Positions 1 through 10,700 of a DNA stretch of 64,000 bases are shown piece by piece. The notes beneath the pieces were generated by a model. It was not told the origin of the DNA. It worked only from the letters and a program-made list of their open reading frames with translations, and did no database searches. Origin of the DNA: Reticulitermes speratus (Eukaryota; Arthropoda; Insecta; Blattodea; Rhinotermitidae); NCBI GenBank assembly GCA_021186555.1, contig JAJKFL010000006.1, positions 44,154,138 to 44,218,137 on the forward strand, in the 5' to 3' direction. The stretch's first letter is position 1. Each line of letters starts with the position of its first letter. Position numbers and translations under genes: made by a program.

Positions 1-441
1 ACAATATATACAATAGTCTGTTGAACAGTCTTAAAACCTCATGTAAATAGATATTCGGAGCACTTTAGAAGTTGTACGATGTGTACCTTTATCAGTTAAA
101 ATATAAGATCTCTCTTAAAAGAATATATAAAAACTGTTTTATAAAACGTTGTAATCTGTTCGTGGTATTGGTTGTTTGTTATTATTTTACGCAACTACTG
201 GCATAGTTTTTTTATGGACTACGGAGATAAAAAAACTATGCCAGTAGTTGCGTAAAATAATAACAAACAACCAATACCACGAACAGATTACAACGTTTTA
301 TAAAACTGTTTTTATATATTCTTTTAAGAGAGATCTTATATTTTAACTGATAAAGGTACACATCGTACAACTTCTAAAGTGCTCCGAATATCTATTTATA
401 TGAGGTTTTAAGACTGTTCAACAGACTATTATATATATTGT
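1..441. repeat. Large near-perfect inverted repeat (foldback)
   Basis: Two arms of about 215 bp (1-215 and 227-441) are reverse complements with only a few mismatches, around an 11-nt spacer at 216-226. The left arm begins at the first base of the window, so it may extend further upstream. There is no open reading frame of note. A hammerhead-like hairpin lies 50 bp downstream. This could be a foldback transposable element or an assembly or library palindrome; the scattered arm mismatches argue that it is at least partly real. Confidence 0.85.
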
Positions 442-490
442 GAATTTGTTTTTAATATGTGAATATCTGGTAGCATAAGACAAAAAAAAA

Positions 491-531
491 CCCTGAAGAT
501 GGAACTTTAAAGTTCCGAAACACGTGTAGGG
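491..531 (+). ncRNA. Hammerhead-like hairpin, weak stem I
   Basis: CTGAAGA (493-499) is followed by a perfect 8-bp stem II (GGAACTTT with AAAGTTCC), then GAAA, then the palindrome ACACGTGT, then A and GGG. This is the order of a type I hammerhead ribozyme with a very short stem III. Stem I is only two or three base pairs here, so activity is doubtful. Attribution to a Penelope-like element is inference. Confidence 0.45.
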
Positions 532-754
532 AAATAGGCCAGAATAAAATTGGTCAATATAATGCATTTGTTGGTCTTATTGTTTGATTAAAATAAAATG
601 CACGGTGCTAATACAGTGAAATTTATAATGCGTACTATTTGGAGACTTCGAAATGCACCACCCTGTGTAAGACGGCGTATGGACTCGAATCTATCTTTAG
701 AATTTTAAATTAGCATTATGCTGTAAGATTTTTACTGTACATGCCATAAAGACA

Positions 755-965
755 TTTGAGAAGTGGAGGTATAACTCCATTCTCCTGCCTCGGCACCTCC
801 AGGCCCCGGCCGCTTTACCTCCGGAGACAGAGTCTCCAGTACATCTGGTCTGGACGCGTTGCAGAAGAGACAAATCTCTTGCCCTTACGAGAAATCGAAC
901 CACGATCCCTCGGTCGTTCATTCTGTAGTGTAGTCACTATACTGACTACTGCGTCCCAGCACTCT
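755..965 (-). repeat. SINE family A copy, degraded
   Basis: Read on the minus strand, this starts with a tRNA-like head (box B-like ATCGAACC complement near 893-903) and continues into the GGCCGGGG-type body shared with copies at 5120, 5441, 10413, 14128, 16950 and 62350. The AGTGGAGGTATAACTCCATTC body segment is also recognisable on the plus strand. It is diverged, and no target-site duplication was identified. Confidence 0.6.
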
Positions 966-984
966 GTGTTGTAGGCGATCTTTT

Positions 985-1904
985 TAGAGCAGCCAAATAT
1001 GCACTGTCGTGTCACTGCTTTTTGTGTATAATACTTCAGAATGTCCGTTTGCAGTTTTTCTCCTTACAGTTAAATCGTAGAAACTGCCTGTGAAGTATAG
1101 GCTCTATCGTCATCGTCTGTATTATGGAGCCTCCCTGTTGTGCTGTTATCTCTTTCGTAATACCTGTGTCAGTCATCCGTGCCTGGTGAAAGTCTCGGAG
1201 TTGCTTCATCTGTTTGTAGGAATGTTTTGTAAGGAATACAAATGTTCTTTATCCTCCTATTACACCATCTGTTTTTGGTGTATATATGCTGCCTAGCATC
1301 TCTTGTCACACACAATTGATTCTGTTCTCTTAAAAGTAAGAGACAGTTCCAGAACAACACAACCGTAGGTAAAATTATAGTTCTATATGTATATGCAAGG
1401 CCCTTAGTGTATGTGGCCTGTATCGTTGGTAACTTCGCAGACCGCTTTGCTTGACGACAGGCAGCGCAGCATTCGCTGCGGTTCCAGTTTGCCGTGAGTC
1501 AGTGCGCACGCGTTTTAGTTCATTGTATTGCAGTTAGTGTTATGTTTTTACTCGTCGTATTTAAAGAAGGTGCTAGAAATGGTTTCCGTCGGCTCAAAAC
1601 ATGCGCCAGACCTTAGACATAAGTCGTTCATTGAACGTCGAAGTTTTGTTGCCGAAACTGATGACGACATCCTGACTGCTTTTCTTCAGGCCATGTTCAG
1701 TGTGAGGATTATTTCAATATGCTTTATCCTGTGATATCCACCACAAGTAAAAAAAAGTAGTACTGTTTGAAATCTGGCGAACCTGGAGGCCACAGTGTGT
1801 GCTCATTATTCTGTAATCAAAAATACGCTTTAAACAGGGCACAGAATTGTTTGCAATTGACAGCGTCCTTAAATAACACCTTACAAACCAAGCGTGTTCT
1901 GTAG
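985..1904. other. Unassigned intergenic sequence
   Basis: No gene was recognised. The short open frames of 60-70 codons lack start context and recognisable domains. A 68-codon frame at 1528-1734 (containing SFIERRSFVAETDDD) may be a transposon gag-like relic, but I cannot name it. Confidence 0.4.
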
Positions 1905-3085
1905 CACTGACAGTTTTCCTTTTACATTTTGTAGTATTGTCAATAACCGCCCTTACATTGTGTAGTATTGACAGTACATCGCCACTACATTCTGTAATAT
2001 TAACAGTACACCGCCCTTACTTTCTGTAGTATTGACAGTACATCGCCCTTACTTTCTGTAGTATTGACAGTACATCGCCCTTACATTCTGTACTATTGTC
2101 AGTACACCGCCCTTATATTCTGTAGTGTTGACAATACATCGTCCTTACATTCTGTAATATTGACAGTACATTCTGTAATATTGACAGTACATCTCCCTTA
2201 CATTCTGTAGTATTGACAGTACATTCTGTAATATTGACAGTACATTCTGTAATATTGAGACACGTAACAGTTTCCCTTACATTCTGTAGTATTGACAGTA
2301 CATTCTGTAATATTGACAGTACATTTCCCTTACATTCTGTAGTATTGACAGTACATTCTGTAATATTGACAGTACATCTCCCTTACATTCTGTAATATTG
2401 ACAGTACATTCTGTAATATTGACAGTACATCTCCCTTACATTCTGTAGTATTGACAGTACATTCTGTAATATTGACAGTACATCTCCTTACATTCTGTAA
2501 TATTGACAGTACATTCTGTAATATTGACAGTACATCTCCCTTACATTCTGTATATTGACAGTACATCTCCCTTAATTCGTAGTATTGTACAGTACATTCT
2601 GTAATATTGACAGTAACCTTCCTTACATTTCTGTAGTATTGGATCGTCTTCTGTAATATTGACAGTACATCTCCCTTACATTCTGTATATTGACAGTACA
2701 TTCTGTAATATTGACAGTACATCTCCCTTACATTCTGTAATATTGACAGTACATCTCCCTTACATTCTGTAATATTGACAGTACATCTCCCTTACATTCT
2801 GTAATATTGACAGTACATCTCCCTTACATTCTGTAATATTGACAGTACATCTCCCTTACATTCTGTAGTATTGACAGTACATTCTGTAATATTGACAGTA
2901 CATCTCCCTTACATTCTGTAATATTGACAGTACATTCTGTAATATTGACAGTACATCTCCCTTACATTCTGTAATATTGACAGTACATCTCCCTTACATT
3001 CTGTAATATTGACAGTACATCTCCTTACATTCTGTAATATTGACAGTACATCTCCTTACATTCTGTAATATTGACAGTACAGTAT
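1905..3085. repeat. Minisatellite, 32-bp unit with 21-bp variant
   Basis: Tandem units built on CTGTAATATTGACAGTACAT occur in two lengths: about 32 bp (with the CTCCCTTA spacer) and about 21 bp (spacer lost). Early copies (1905-2200) are more diverged and the 2750-3085 portion is the most homogeneous, suggesting recent expansion at the right end. A 130-codon minus-strand frame through the array is a by-product of the repeat and not a gene. Confidence 0.95.
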
Positions 3086-3642
3086 CTTCGTCGTATGGAT
3101 TGTCAATCTCATACCACCTGACTAATGAGGCATGCTAGAGCACTGTTCGTTCTCTCAGTGTTCCAGTTAAAGCTTCAATATTAGCGGTGGCTGCGCAGTG
3201 CACATCTTTGCCTAAATCACAGTGTGAGTGCGAGTTTCTTTATCAGTTTTTTCTCTAAGTACCCCAATGGGAAAGAGGGATTCGCTTTTGTATTCGGATT
3301 TACACGGTATTTCGAAATTTAATCAAACAGATGTTGTGGTGTTAAAGTTGAACGGTTGGAAACTGGTTTTAGGGAAACAGACATAAGCAAACACGATCGA
3401 TTTATTAAAGTAAGGGATGAAATACAAGACATTTTACAAATGACAGCTTATCCTGTAAACATTGTTAATGAGATCAAATTTTCAACTTGTTGAACGCATT
3501 GGAAAAAGGTTCAATATTTTGTAATCCACGGCCCGGTAAAGCAGTAGTGGGTGTTCCGAGGGCCCTTTCCCCGTCTCACATTGTGCAGCACAAGTAGTAA
3601 TCTACACGTTCCATTATTGTTATCCGTATAAACATGATTATT
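3086..3642. other. Unassigned intergenic sequence
   Basis: Nothing recognisable as a gene. The stretch GATCGATTTATTAAAGTAAGGGATG near 3395-3420 reads like transposon-derived coding sequence in one frame but is broken by stops. Confidence 0.35.
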
Positions 3643-4155
3643 AGGCGCTTTTCGCAAAATTGCGAAAAGCGACTGTTAGCTTCGTCATTCTTGTCAGTCT
3701 GTCCGCATGGAACAACTCGGCTCCCATTGCACGGATCTTCATGAGATTGATATTTGAGTATTTTTTCGAAAATCTGTCGAGATAATTTCAAATTTCACTG
3801 ACAAGAATAACGGTACTTTACTTAAAGTCTATGTACATTTACCATTAGTATCTCGCTGAATTCTTAAAATGAGAAATGTTTCACACAAAAGTTGTAGAGA
3901 AAATCGAAACATGCATGTTATGTTAAATAACGTTTTATGAAAATCGCGCCGTTTATGAGATAACGTGGAAAAATATGGTACAGCCAGACAAGTCAAAGAT
4001 GACAATATAATACGGCGCATGCGCTTTGCGTGCTGGATAACTAAGGCTACAGACACACACGTATATATATTTAATACTTATTGCTTTTCCACGGCAACAA
4101 TGGTTACGCGAACGCACCTCAATGTTACCTTTGTGCGTACATTGCCTGTCATATC
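3643..4155 (+). repeat. 520-bp dispersed repeat, copy 1
   Basis: Member of a roughly 520-bp family with copies at 8356, 11990 (inverted) and 37243. Shared landmarks in order are AGGCGC..TTCGCAAAATTGCG, CGGCTCCCA, TTCATGAAATTTG, TTTTTCGAAAATC, AGATAACGTGGAAAAATATGG, GCGCTTTGCGTGCTGGATAA and AACGCRCCTCAATGT. The ends carry an inverted AGGCGCGTTCG motif, so it looks like a non-autonomous DNA transposon. No coding capacity is conserved between copies. Confidence 0.75.
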
Positions 4156-4796
4156 CACAAATTAACACGACTGGAATGTTTCTGCACACTAAGCAGTACA
4201 TGTAGTTCCCGGTGTTCGTTGTACTCTGTTAACTTCCGGTCTGTTTATCCATTTATGGACTTCGGTAAATTGGACTTTATTGTCAATATGACTGAAAATT
4301 AGAATTATTGGATAGCTGGTAGTGAAAGTTTCTCATATCGAATATCTCTGAAACGGTTTGGCGTTGATAGCAGGCCAGAAACAGACATTGCCACTAGTGC
4401 CGACGAGAGGGGTGGGGAAGGGGTAGAGAAGCTACAAATTACGGGGGCCCGGCCATTCGAAAAGGGGCCCGGGGCCCCACTATGTTGCATATGTTTTGTC
4501 TTTGTCGGTAGTACCATTATCTGTCGGCTGTACAAATTAACCCTTTCAGATCAAGTCCAAGTTACTCTGCAAATAAGAGTCAGTCTTTCGATTTAGTTGA
4601 AGATTTTTAGCCGTTCCGCCCTTGATGGGGGGGGGGGGGGGGGCTCCTACCCGCTGTCGGCGGCCCTGATTGCCTCCACACAAGGCGTTCTTGTTTTTAA
4701 CTGTAAAGAACTCCTTTAAGTAGTTTTTGGAGTGATGAGACATCGCAGTCATTGATCTAATTTGGACACGACAACAAAATTTGTGGGAAGTTACCT
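4156..4796. other. Unassigned intergenic sequence with a G run
   Basis: No gene is visible. An uninterrupted run of about 16 G lies near 4628-4643, next to GGCTCCTACCCGC, and is a likely sequencing trouble spot. The remainder is unremarkable. Confidence 0.4.
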
Positions 4797-4912
4797 GTCG
4801 ATATATTGGCCTATCTGTCGTATATTGGCCTGCCTGTCGATATATTGGCCTCCTGTCGATATATTGGCCTGCCTGTCGATATATTGGCCAACGTGTCGAT
4901 ATATTGGCCTAC
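4797..4912. repeat. Short minisatellite, about 20-bp unit
   Basis: About six copies of TGTCGATATATTGGCCTRCC, one truncated. The unit is AT-rich with a conserved TCGATATATTGGCC core. Confidence 0.9.
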
Positions 4913-5119
4913 CAAAATGAAAGTAATTGTGATTGGAGATTCAGCATGACGGCTCTACGATCCTCTGAAACATCTTTAACTGTTTACCAATCTACACGGC
5001 ATAACATCTCAGAAGACTTGCACCTTCAGCAACACCGCTGTGTTAACCACAAGTCGCAGTACTTGTAGTTGATTCTTCTGGGGATATTCTGTGTAAAATT
5101 AACGCAGTATTGTTCATAG

Positions 5120-5440
5120 ACCATTTTAAAAGTGAAAAAACGGGCAGTTGCCCTTGTGCTTTGCCGGCACGTCATGAACACGTAAGGTGGAATGGAGGTA
5201 TAGCTCCATGCACCTGTAACCTTGGTATGGAGGTGAGTGGTCAGCTTTACACCCCAACTGCTTTCCCCCCGGGAAGAAGCTCCCAGTACTCGTAGGAGAG
5301 GAGCCTGGTGGGGCCCCAGGGCTGGTCTGTGGTAAAGAGGAAATTTTTTTTTGTCCCTCGCCGCAGTCATATCCCGGTAGTGAAGTTGGTAGCCATTGCT
5401 GTGGCCTACCGACTGGGCTTCCCCGGCTCATAGTCAAAAG
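5120..5440 (-). repeat. SINE family A copy
   Basis: This has the same body as the copy at 10413: AGGTATAGCTCCA, then GTCAGCTTTACRCC, CCCCGGGAA, and GGTGGGGCCCCAGGGC. The tRNA-like head is at the right-hand end, so the element points left. It is directly followed by a second family A copy with GTAAAGGTAAAG at the junction, giving a head-to-tail arrangement. Confidence 0.7.
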
Positions 5441-6007
5441 TGAAGGTAAAGGTAAAGATCTCCCTAGAACAGGCCACGAAGGCCCAGAGGGGGAGTAGAG
5501 GTATAGCTCTACTCTTTCTTTAACCCTGGCACTAGATGAGGGTGCCGATCCCAGTGGCCGTGCGGTCTAAGGCGTGGGTCTTCGGCCGCTCGCTTTCTAG
5601 GATCGTGGGTTTGAATCCCACCGGGGACATGGATGTCTGTCTCTTGTGAGTGTTGTGTGTTGTCAGGTAGAGGTCTCTGCGACGAGCTGGTCCCTCGTCC
5701 AGAGGAATCCTACCGACTGTGGTGTGTCTAATGTGTGTGACCATGAAACCTCGACGAAACGAGGAGGCCCAGGCCCTTATAGGGCTGTCGAGCCATAGGA
5801 AAAAAAAAAACTAAGGGTGAGTGTTCAACCCACCCCGGCCGCTTTACCCCCGGGAAAGAGACCCGGTACCCATTGTATAGGAGGCTGGGTGGGCCCCAGG
5901 GCAGGTCTGGACGGCTGCGAAAAATCTCTCCCCCCACCGGGATTCGATCCCCGGACCGGCCAGCCCGTAGCGAGTCGCTATACCGACTGAGCTATCCCGG
6001 CCCGTAG
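5441..6007 (-). repeat. SINE family A copy split by a family C insertion
   Basis: The two halves, 5441-5543 and 5811-6007, together match the uninterrupted copy at 10413-10700. On the minus strand the head (right end) reads GCCGGGATAGCTCAGTCGG, with a box A-like motif, and continues to GGGATCGAATCCCGG, a near-canonical box B. It is therefore tRNA-derived. It is a SINE and not a functional tRNA, because no acceptor stem closes after box B. Confidence 0.8.
5544..5810 (+). repeat. SINE family C, nested insertion
   Basis: The head GCCGATCCCAGTGGCCGTG GTC-type sequence carries box A- and box B-like motifs (TGGCCGTGCGGTCTAAGG; GGGTTTGAATCCC). It is followed by a body ending GGGCTGTCGAGCCAT and a run of ten A. 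It interrupts a family A SINE, so it is the younger of the two. A sister copy is at 15728-15988. Confidence 0.85.
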
Positions 6008-6806
6008 TCAAAAGTGAACAGAAACAAATCACGAACCGTAAAATAAAGTTTTATTCCGGTTATGTGACGCGCATTAGCACTTGCCGAAGATTGCCCAACG
6101 CGGAGTAGTTCGCTTTATATACGACAAACAACGTAATTCGATTGCATGCTTCAGTAAGTTGCGCAGTGCTGCACAAGACCGTGTCCTTGGTGTGGCCGTA
6201 AAGACCGATACCAGGTACGCGGATGTCGCGAAATACTTCCTTTAGTTCTGTGTACGTGATTTGTTCTTAGCCAGCCATCGTGTTATTTTCACGGTCAGTC
6301 GGGACAAAGTGAATGAACAATGACGTAATATTTGTTGAAAGAAACAAAAAAATGGGCGTATCACATTGAACACAACTTGTTTTATTTTATGATATTGTTG
6401 CTACATGTTTCGTCTTAATTACAGAGCTATCAAAAGGCCAAGTCAGTATTATGAGGATGTGGTGATGTCAGTAGCATATTCATTCATTCAGTCATTCTGC
6501 AGTCTGTCTTACGACAGGTCCGTAGCCTCTTCCAAAGCGAGTTCTCCACATGTTGCGATCTAGTGCTTCCTCTTTCAATTTCCAGTATCTTTTCTTTTCC
6601 TTAAGGTCATCCAGTAGCCAGTAGCATTTGTTGAGTCTAAATTACGTCATTGAATAACACAGTTATACATACACGCCAGTCGTTTCGACACGATCGTGTC
6701 ATTTTTAGGTGTGCGAGCAAGATCACTTATGCCGTGGGCTAAAATTACGCATGGTAAAGCGCGTGGGGTTAAAACTAGATTTATGTATGTTAAAATTGGT
6801 AGTTAC
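6008..6806. other. Intergenic sequence with a LINE scrap at 6480-6625
   Basis: Mostly unassigned. The part from about 6480 to 6625, read on the minus strand, gives a short frame resembling the extreme C-terminus of a non-LTR reverse transcriptase ORF (pattern of Leu/Arg/Lys-rich residues before a CxxELALEEATDL-like string). It is weakly supported. Confidence 0.3.
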
Positions 6807-7245
6807 TGACTGACTAACTCCATGGAGCAGTCCTTCCTGAGAAGCTAACAAGTACTCACTTAATCGAGAAATTCCCCGCATTTTGTGGAACCTAAGGTTC
6901 ATTACCGCATTCACAAGCGCCCGCCACGTGTCCCTATCCTGAGTCGTATCAATCCAATCCAGTCCATGCCACCCAACCACACTTCTTCTAGATTCATTTT
7001 AATATTACCCTCTCACCTACGCCTGGGTCTTTCAAGTGGCCTCTTTTCCTCAAATTTCCCCACCCAAAGTCTATATACACCTTTCCTTTTCCCCATACGT
7101 GCTACATGCACCGCCCATCTCGATCTTCTTGATTTGATCACCCGAATAATATTTGGTGATGAGTACAGATCATTAAGTTCCTCGTTATGTAGTCTTCTCC
7201 ACTCCCCTGTTACCTCGTCCTTTTTAGGCCCAAATAGACTTAATA
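6807..7245 (-). mobile_element. RTE-like LINE 3' end, degraded
   Basis: On the minus strand this encodes a broken form of the C-terminal tail seen at 11436-11645 (GLDWIDTTQDRDTWRALVN then AVMNLRF), followed by a short 3' region containing AGTTAGTCAGTCAG. Family knowledge: this D-W-I-D-x-A-Q-D-R signature ends ORF2 of RTE-type non-LTR elements in insects. It is truncated and frameshifted. Confidence 0.65.
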
Positions 7246-7666
7246 GTTAGCCGTTTTTTCTAAAGCTTTCCTAAGAGATGGAATTATTTATGTTGAAATC
7301 TGTGAAACGGTTCGCACTTTCAGGAGCAGTTTTTGTAAACCAGCAGTTGGATGGTTTTGTGATCCTGATAAAGTTTTGTTGCCTGCTGTGTACGTATTCT
7401 AATGATGCAACATGACAAAAATATATTTAGTTTGTATATATCTTAGCGCGGGATCCAATGTTGTTAGGCGTTTTTTACGAAGTAAGAAAACACCTTGTGT
7501 GGAGGCCGCTTCTGTTACGCTAGACAAAACCATCAAATATTTAACATATGTAGCAATTCCCAACAGTCACAACCTTCACAGCACCATCACCGAGAAGCTA
7601 CAGAAGTATACAGACTTGAAAGAAGAGCTTATAAGGATATGGCAACTAAATACGTCCTGTATAATA

Positions 7667-7744
7667 CAGGGCATACACAAAAGAATGGTGCGGTTTATAT
7701 GGTTTATTCAATTGATACCGCACCATTCTTTTGTGTATGCCCTG
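7667..7744. mobile_element. 78-bp palindromic MITE with TA duplication
   Basis: A 30-bp terminal inverted repeat (CAGGGCATACACAAAAGAATG and onward) closes around a spacer of about 18 bp, and TA flanks both ends (7665-7666 and 7745-7746). This is the minimal form of a Tc1/mariner-type MITE, small enough to fold into a miRNA-precursor-like hairpin. Confidence 0.8.
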
Positions 7745-8355
7745 TACCTCTAGTACTGTCCACAATGGGTAATATAACAAACAAATTACACGAAAGTTTA
7801 ATGCTGCTTAATCTCCGCCCTGCTCTGTATATTCTGATGCAGAAAGCAGTAATACTTGATACACGCCGTATAGTTAGAATAGAGAAGTGCTTGGTCAGTG
7901 AGACCGTGCTGTTGTGAGAGGCAGCTGAACTGCTGTGGAGTGAGGAATGTGGATGATGACGATGATGATGATAAGAATAGTCATAAGGGAATGTTCTTGA
8001 TATAGCGTTCATTTTGAACAAGACAGTTAACATTCTGCTGCTGTACGTGACGTGCCATAATGTTTAATTACTTAAACTGGCCCGCGTTCAGGTTGAGTTT
8101 GGAACCCCTGGGATAGTAAGCACTAGCACACGTTGTTGGCAAACAGTTTTTGCAGACAGTTTGCCGACAGTGTTTTTTGAGACAATCGGCAAACACTGTT
8201 CGGCAAGCATACATCCCGCTGATCAACCATGTCGTAACCGCCATTTTCCTGTGTTCCCTGCGAAACTGCGTTTTCAGTGCCTTTATTATATTCTCTTCCT
8301 CCACCACACCAATGCCGTGTTTGTTAGCCAGAGTAACGCAAGCGTGTTTTTTTTA
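7745..8355. other. Unassigned intergenic sequence
   Basis: No gene was recognised. It contains a short GATGATGAC microsatellite near 7950-7975 and an imperfect inverted repeat built on TTTGCCGACAGTG / CAAACACTGTTCGGC near 8160-8215. Open frames of 60-140 codons here overlap each other and have no domain signal. Confidence 0.35.
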
Positions 8356-8872
8356 GGCGCGTTCGCAAAATTGCGAAAGTCGACTATTAGCTTTGTCATG
8401 TGCGTCTATACGTCCGCATGTAAGAACTCGGCTCCCACTGGACCGATTTTCATGAAATTTGTTACTTGAGGATTTTTTCGAAAATCCGTTGAGACAATTC
8501 AAGTTTCATTAAAATCTGACAAGAATAATGGGTACTTTACATGAAAATATATGTACATTTATGACTATCTCGCTGATTTCCTCTTAGAATGAGAAATGTA
8601 TCAGACAAAAGTTGTAGAGAAAATCAAAACACACATTTTGTGTTCGGTACCTTTTTCCCGAAAATCGTGCCGTTTGTGAGATAACGTGGAAAAATATGGT
8701 ACAGCCAGACAGGCCACAGATGACAGTATGTCGCATGCGCTTTGCGTGCTGGATAACTAAAGCTACAGGCACTCTCAGAATATGTAATAATTATTGATTT
8801 TTCACGGCAACAATGTTTACGTGAACGCGCCTCAATGTCACGTTGTACGTACATTGCCTCTCCTGTCGTTGC
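8356..8872 (+). repeat. 520-bp dispersed repeat, copy 2
   Basis: This is the best preserved copy. It starts AGGCGCGTTCGCAAAATTGCG, and the inverted motif GAACGCGCCT lies at 8823-8832, followed by a conserved 40-bp tail ending near GCCTCTCCTGTC. It keeps most CpG dinucleotides, unlike the copy at 37243 inside the CPT1 gene. Confidence 0.8.
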
Positions 8873-8950
8873 AGTATTTATACTCTGTCGGAGACATATC
8901 CAACTAACAGGACAGCGAATTCAAGTCTTCCCAATAATCCGGGACGTATT

Positions 8951-9402
8951 CTCGATTGTCCACATTCTGAGCCCTAGCTGCGGCTGTAGCTCTCGATTGT
9001 CCACAATCTGAGCCCTACCTGCGGCTGTAGCTCTCGATTGTCCACAATCTGAGCCCTACCTGCGGCTGTAGCTCTCGATTGTCCACATTCTGAGCCCTAC
9101 CTGCGGCTGTAGCTCGCGATTGTCCACATTCTGAGCCCTACCTGCGGCTGTAGCTCTCGATTGTCCACATTCTGAGCCCTACCTGCTTCTGTAGCTCTCG
9201 ATTGTCCACATTCTGAGCCCTAGCTGCGGCTATAGCTCTCGATTGTCCACATTCTGAGCCCTACCTGCGGCTGTAGCTCTCGATTGTCCACATTCTGAGC
9301 CCTACCTGCGGCTGTAGCTCTCGATTGTCCACATTCTGAGCCATACCTGCGGCTGTAGCTCTCGATTGTCCACATTCTGAGCCCTACCTGTGGCTGTAGC
9401 GC
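8951..9402. repeat. Minisatellite, 41-bp unit, 11 copies
   Basis: The unit begins CTCGATTGTCCACATTCTGA and ends GCGGCTGTAGCT. Eleven copies lie in exact 41-bp register with a few substitutions (CTACCTGCGG/CTAGCTGCGG). A hammerhead-like hairpin follows 42 bp downstream. Confidence 0.95.
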
Positions 9403-9443
9403 CCGATGGAGTGTTGCCGTGTCTGAAACTGTATGTAGAACGG

Positions 9444-9483
9444 CCCCCTGATGATGGTACCGCGGTGCCGAAACGTGTGTGGG
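9444..9483 (+). ncRNA. Hammerhead-like hairpin
   Basis: A canonical CTGATGA box (9448-9454) is followed by a 5-bp stem II (GGTAC with GTGCC, one wobble), then GAAA, a short ACGTGT element and GGG, which can pair with the CCC preceding the box. The base expected to be U16.1 is G here, so cleavage would probably be lost. Confidence 0.45.
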
Positions 9484-9659
9484 TCTTTTATAATAGCTCA
9501 TGAATGTATTTTATTCAGTGCATAAGTTGGCTGATGTAATGACTGTAACAATATGTACCGTGTGAGTAACATAAAAAAATTCACCGAATGTTTGTTTGCG
9601 GTCTGTTGCATAGTTCGCAGACTTACAGACACGCACGGAACTTGTTTACACACCTACAC

Positions 9660-9915
9660 ACACTGTCGTCTGCGCTACAAGTCAGAAGGTCGCGGGTTCT
9701 ATTCCCGATGGAGTCATTGGAATTTTTCATTGACTTAATCCTTCCGGCTGCACTATGGCCCTGGGGTCGACTCAGCCTCTAACAGAAACGAGTAAAGGCG
9801 GCCTGTGCGTAGGGCTGACAACCTTAACACCTTCATGTGTCGATTGTCTGGAAATCTGGGAGCCTCAACCTCCTGGAACACTAGGGCCTGTCCAGGCCTG
9901 TATAGGGATAGTTTA
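9660..9915 (+). repeat. SINE family B copy
   Basis: The tRNA-like head is partly preserved (CTGCGCTACAAGTCAGAAGG, then the box B-like GCGGGTTCTATTCCCG). It is followed by the family B body: GGTCGACTCAGCCTCTAACAG, then GGCTGACAACCTTA, CCTCAACCTCCTGGAA, and CCTGTCCAGGCCTGTATAGGG. Other copies are at 16447 (+) and 48390 (-). Confidence 0.75.
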
Positions 9916-10412
9916 GCTTTTACACACTGTCGTGTTCCAACAGTGTTTGTAGCTGTATACGTGTCCGTAACTTAATAGCTGCACAGGTTCGATTACGGCT
10001 TGTCCCTCGTCTTTTAACATTGATCCAAATGTTAGAGTTACAGCAGTGTAGTTATAATTTGTGAGAATTTTGTCTGGCTCTGTCAACGGCTGGATTTTGC
10101 CATCTTTGTTAGTTTGCTCCAGTAGTCGGTCTGGTTCAGTATCGCGTGGGTCACTGGACACTGCAGTGTAAATATGGCTGTGATGTCTCGTGTCATGTTT
10201 GTATAGGTCATTCGTTAGTTTTTGGTCGGTGAAATTTTCCAGTTTAAGGCCAGGTGCGAGTAGTTTGTATAGCGGATTGGCGGACGACGCAAAACGAATA
10301 CCCTGCCGTTGCCACCTCACGTACAGAGTAGGCCCGTCCGTCAGCTTCACTAGGTTATTCAGCGGCCAGAAACTAACAAATGACCCATAGGTAGTGTAAC
10401 GTTAGTATACCG
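9916..10412. other. Unassigned intergenic sequence
   Basis: A 145-codon minus-strand open frame (9913-10350) crosses this stretch (ends ...YGHVYSYKHCWNTTVCKS). It shows no recognisable domain, so it is not called as a gene. The region has low repeat content compared with its neighbours. Confidence 0.3.
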
Positions 10413-10700
10413 AGGTAAGGTAAAGATAAAACTCACCATAGAACAGGTCATGAAGGCCAAGAGGGGGAGTAGAGGTATAGCGCTACTCTTTCCTTAACCT
10501 CGGCGCTTGATGGTGGTGGGTGATCAACGCCACGCCTCGGCCGTTTTACCCTCGGGAATGACCCGGTACCTATTGTACAGGAGGCTGGGTAGGCCACAGG
10601 GCCGGTCTGAACGTGTGCTGAAAGTCTCACCCCCACCGGGATTCGATCCCCGGACCGTCCAGCTCGTAGCGAGTCGCTATACCGACTACGCCATTCCGTT
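10413..10700 (-). repeat. SINE family A, most complete uninterrupted copy
   Basis: From the minus-strand head: ATGGCGTAGTCGGTATAGCG, then GGGATCGAATCCCGGTGGGG (box B), then the body with CCCGAGGGTAAAACGG, ending with CTACTCCCCCTCTTGGCC and CTTTACCTTACC. It serves as the reference for the split copy at 5441-6007. Confidence 0.8.

Noticed and set aside
2330-2722. 130-codon minus-strand frame
   Set aside because: It lies wholly in the 32-bp minisatellite; the repeated Cys-Gln-Tyr pattern is only the array translated.
5844-6005. tRNA gene on the minus strand
   Set aside because: Good A and B boxes, but no closing acceptor stem, and the sequence continues into a repeated SINE body found elsewhere.
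9220-9501. 93-codon minus-strand frame
   Set aside because: Mostly the 41-bp minisatellite, with its start in the flanking hairpin region.
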